Source: Rhizorhabdus sp. (GTDB taxonomy: Bacteria > Pseudomonadota > Alphaproteobacteria > Sphingomonadales > Sphingomonadaceae). From it: 7,224 bases of DNA. Made by a program: the position numbers and the translations under genes. The stretch covers positions 1-7,224 of the forward strand of contig SCUQ01000022.1 of the NCBI GenBank assembly GCA_004297635.1, written 5' to 3'. Position 1 is the first letter of the stretch; every line of letters begins with the position of its first letter. The notes beneath the pieces were generated by a model that worked only from the letters and a program-made list of their open reading frames with translations, was not told where the DNA came from and searched no databases. This document shows, piece after piece, positions 5,249 through 7,224 of the stretch.

Positions 5249-6989
5249 ATCGGCGCCGCCACATCCGCAGCCTGTCCGTTCCCAGCGGAACCGGTTCGAG
5301 CCAGGCCGGCACCTGACCCCTGATCAGCCGCGCCATCAACCCGTCGGGCGCCGCCTTGGTGTAGATGGCCGTTTCGCTGCCGCTGGGCTGGATCAGCACA
5401 TAGGCCATGCCTTTTTCCCGCATCAGCCGGTGCGCGGCCTCGGGCGGTCCGATGAACGCGTCGATCACCCGCGCCATCGCCGCGCGGCCGCGATGATGGC
5501 CGCTTGCCGCATAGCTGTGCGGCGTTTCGATCAGCAGGCGGGGGGTAAGGTCCAGGCCGGTGAGGACATAGCCGCGCGGCAGCCGCGCGATCGGCGCGAG
5601 GCTGGTACAGGGCGCGAAGCAGGTCTCTCCTGCGTTTGTGGCGGAGTTTCCACCGCGTTCCAGCCCGGTCAGCAGCAGACCGCCCACCGCCATCGCGCCG
5701 ATCGGCGACAGGAGCAATATGGCGGCGGCTGCCGCCGGAACCCGGAGCGATGCGCGGCGCCAGCGGTCGATGCTTCCCAGCGTCCGTGCGAGCAGCCAGC
5801 CGGCCCCGGGCAAGGCACAGCCCTGCGCGAACCCGCCCGCGCGCTGGACAAGCAGCGAGACCGCGAAAGCGGCAAGCAGCAGGGCAGCCATCGCCAGCCA
5901 GTCGCGCGCCGCGCCCGCGGTGGCGGCACGGCGCCAGGCAAGCACGGTGCCGGCGAGACCGATCAGCGGAAAGCCGAGCAGGATCATCGCGTTGTTGGGC
6001 GCCTGCCTCCACACCGGCAGGCCTTCGAGGACATTGTCATACCAATAGATCCGCACCACCGGATCGAGCTGCGCGAACGGCCCGGCGAGACAGGCGGGCG
6101 CCGTCAGGCCAAGCAGCGCGGTACCGGCCAGCGCGGCGAGGCAGAGTCCGGCGATCCGCGACAGCACGCCGCGAAGACGGGTCGAGAGCGCGGCCAGCAG
6201 CGGCGTCGCGACCATCGGGCCGAACCAGGCGGGGCTCAGCGCGTCGCACCAGGGCTGCGCCCAGGCGGCCCGGCCGTGGAAGGCCGCGAACAGCGCCAGT
6301 GTGGCGACGCCCAGCGCGCCGGCAAAGGCGCCGAAACGGCGATGGTCGCCCCAGGCCAGATAGCGCAACCCGAGCACCAGCCCCAGCGCCGTCGCCATCG
6401 GCAGCGCTTCCAGCGAGATGGCGAGCCACAGCGCGGTCGCGCCGCCCGCGACGATCCCCCCGCGGACCGGCTTCGCATCGAAACAGGCCGCGACCGCGAG
6501 CAGGCCGAGCATCGTCTGCCAGCCATGATGATCGACCCGGAGCGGCAGGACATGGAACAGCAGCAGCGGCGCGGTGGCGCCGAGCATCGCGGCCAGCAGC
6601 GCGGCACGCCGGTCGGCAAGGCGCGCGGTGATCAGCGCCACCGCCGACAGCGATCCGGCGAGCGTGATCAGGGGTACGACCGAGACGGTGATCCGTTCGG
6701 CCAGCACCGGCCCGAACAGCGGCTTCAGCAGCAGGATCAGCCCGGCGAGCGGCAGATCGACGATCCGCGACCAGTGCATCGGCACGCCGCCGGGCGGATC
6801 GATGCGATATTGGGTGACGTCGAAGAAGCCCTGCCCGCCGAGCCAGTCACGGACCTGCTGGAGCCGGAGATAATCGTCGGGGTCCCACATTTCGAGCGCA
6901 GCGATGTGGCGACGCGCGATCCACAGCAGGATCGCGCTGGCCAGCGCCCAGATGGCGAAGACGCCGAGGTGGAGCCGGCTCCTGCTCAT
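5244..6989 (-). CDS. GT-C-like polytopic membrane glycosyltransferase, paralogue B
   Basis: The product is 581 residues and complete. Helix 1 lies near 8-25. The first loop holds DPDD (36-39), LRLQQVRDWLGGQGFFD (41-57) and HWSRIVDLP (72-80). Then come LRVDHHGWQ (150-158), SLEALP (192-197), CDALSPAW (248-255) and a loop with CLAGP (300-304), W316, E322 and P325. About ten or more helices extend to residue 440, and a soluble tail follows with ETPHSYAASGHHRG and YVLIQ. The same motifs occur in the partial protein at 1-1238. Acidic residues in loop 1 and a DHH motif recall STT3/AglB-type oligosaccharyltransferases, but the WWDYG signature is absent. The likely role is transfer of a sugar from a polyprenyl carrier at the periplasmic face; donor and acceptor are unknown. 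The ATG at 6989 is 30 bases after the oxidoreductase stop, suggesting one operon, although the ribosome binding site is weak. Confidence 0.82.
   Translation of the reverse strand: MSRSRLHLGVFAIWALASAILLWIARRHIAALEMWDPDDYLRLQQVRDWLGGQGFFDVTQYRIDPPGGVPMHWSRIVDLPLAGLILLLKPLFGPVLAERITVSVVPLITLAGSLSAVALITARLADRRAALLAAMLGATAPLLLFHVLPLRVDHHGWQTMLGLLAVAACFDAKPVRGGIVAGGATALWLAISLEALPMATALGLVLGLRYLAWGDHRRFGAFAGALGVATLALFAAFHGRAAWAQPWCDALSPAWFGPMVATPLLAALSTRLRGVLSRIAGLCLAALAGTALLGLTAPACLAGPFAQLDPVVRIYWYDNVLEGLPVWRQAPNNAMILLGFPLIGLAGTVLAWRRAATAGAARDWLAMAALLLAAFAVSLLVQRAGGFAQGCALPGAGWLLARTLGSIDRWRRASLRVPAAAAAILLLSPIGAMAVGGLLLTGLERGGNSATNAGETCFAPCTSLAPIARLPRGYVLTGLDLTPRLLIETPHSYAASGHHRGRAAMARVIDAFIGPPEAAHRLMREKGMAYVLIQPSGSETAIYTKAAPDGLMARLIRGQVPAWLEPVPLGTDRLRMWRRRS
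6733..6780. repeat. Direct repeat copy 2, shared paralogue motif at DNA level
   Basis: This is the partner of positions 856-903, with 44 of 48 bases matching by eye. It encodes the HWSRIVDLPLAGLIL segment of paralogue B. The degree of nucleotide identity, which includes third codon positions, is high even for a conserved motif. Confidence 0.75.
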
Positions 6990-7004
6990 GTCTCGAATGG
7001 GGTC

Positions 7005-7018
7005 AGGGTTTGCACCCT
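7005..7018. repeat. Short inverted repeat AGGGT-TTGC-ACCCT between two minus-strand genes
   Basis: AGGGT (7005-7009) and ACCCT (7014-7018) form a perfect five-base-pair stem with a TTGC loop. It sits in the 30-base gap between the oxidoreductase stop and the ATG of the 581-residue membrane protein, next to GGGGTCAGGG (6999-7008). It occupies the place where a ribosome binding site for the downstream gene would be expected, so it may influence that gene's translation. Confidence 0.4.
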
Positions 7019-7019
7019 A

Positions 7020-7224
7020 TCAGGCCGCGCGCTTGTCCGTGATCCGGGTCGGCACCAGCCGTTCCGACCTGAGCGCTGCGGCCGCGCCTGCATAATCCTT
7101 GGCGTCGTCGCCCTCGTGGCCGGCCTCATGATATTCGGCGTCCTCGTTGACCGCCCAGACATCGTGCCGCCGCGCGCCCGCGACGATATTCCGCGCGGTC
7201 AGCATCGCGGTCATCATCGCATGG
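7020..7224 (-). CDS. C-terminus of probable FAD-dependent amine-oxidase-like oxidoreductase (N-terminus beyond window)
   Basis: Only the last 67 residues are present; the frame stays open to the right edge, so the start lies outside. The visible part begins HAMMTAMLTARNIVAG and continues DVWAVNEDAEYHEAG, ending in a charged tail. The first stretch resembles the C-terminal helix of NAD(P)/FAD-dependent oxidoreductases of the amine oxidase/protoporphyrinogen oxidase type, where such a block follows the last FAD contact. This assignment is from memory of the family and cannot be proved from the fragment, since the N-terminal dinucleotide-binding GxGxxG motif is not in view. Its substrate is unknown. 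The 30-base gap to the downstream membrane protein gene on the same strand suggests co-transcription. Confidence 0.5.
   Translation of the reverse strand, partial: HAMMTAMLTARNIVAGARRHDVWAVNEDAEYHEAGHEGDDAKDYAGAAAALRSERLVPTRITDKRAA

Noticed and set aside
5182..6012. Minus-strand frame of 276 codons within the 581-residue protein gene
   Set aside because: It is a shifted shadow of the real gene, with Arg-rich composition and no domain.

Overview
The window is GC-rich DNA that reads as a chromosomal piece of an alphaproteobacterium, most likely a sphingomonad (Sphingomonas, Sphingobium or a relative). The basis is the GC-heavy codon use, the densely packed genes and the protein families. No database search was possible, so the taxon is an inference. 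I see no mobile element, CRISPR array, rRNA or tRNA.

Layout: (1) positions 1-1238, minus strand, hold a polytopic membrane protein resembling GT-C glycosyltransferases, with its C-terminus cut off by the left edge. (2) Positions 1239-1464 are a divergent intergenic region containing several inverted repeats in a row. (3) Positions 1465-3589, plus strand, are a three-gene operon with overlapping start and stop codons: a GtrA-family small membrane protein, a GtrB/DPM1-like family 2 glycosyltransferase, and a class I SAM methyltransferase. (4) Positions 3592-5169, minus strand, hold a 525-residue polytopic membrane protein of unknown function that converges on the operon, with only two bases between the stop codons. 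(5) Positions 5244-6989, minus strand, hold a complete 581-residue membrane protein that is a clear paralogue of the protein in (1). (6) Positions 7020-7224, minus strand, hold the last 67 residues of what is probably an FAD-dependent amine-oxidase-like oxidoreductase, cut by the right edge.

Working model (inference): this is a locus for polyprenyl-phosphate-linked glycosylation outside the cytoplasm. The family 2 enzyme would load a sugar onto undecaprenyl phosphate on the cytoplasmic face, the GtrA protein would help present or flip it, and one or both GT-C-like proteins would transfer the sugar to an acceptor in the periplasm or envelope. This matches the three-part logic of phage and Shigella gtrA-gtrB-gtr(type) O-antigen modification systems. 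The methyltransferase could decorate the sugar or lipid product. The sugar, the acceptor and the roles of the 525-residue protein and the oxidoreductase cannot be read from the sequence.

The observations most worth following are the two OST/STT3-reminiscent paralogues that flank the operon and share the motifs DD, HWSRIVDLP and DHHGWQ, and the apparently structured leader in front of the GtrA gene.
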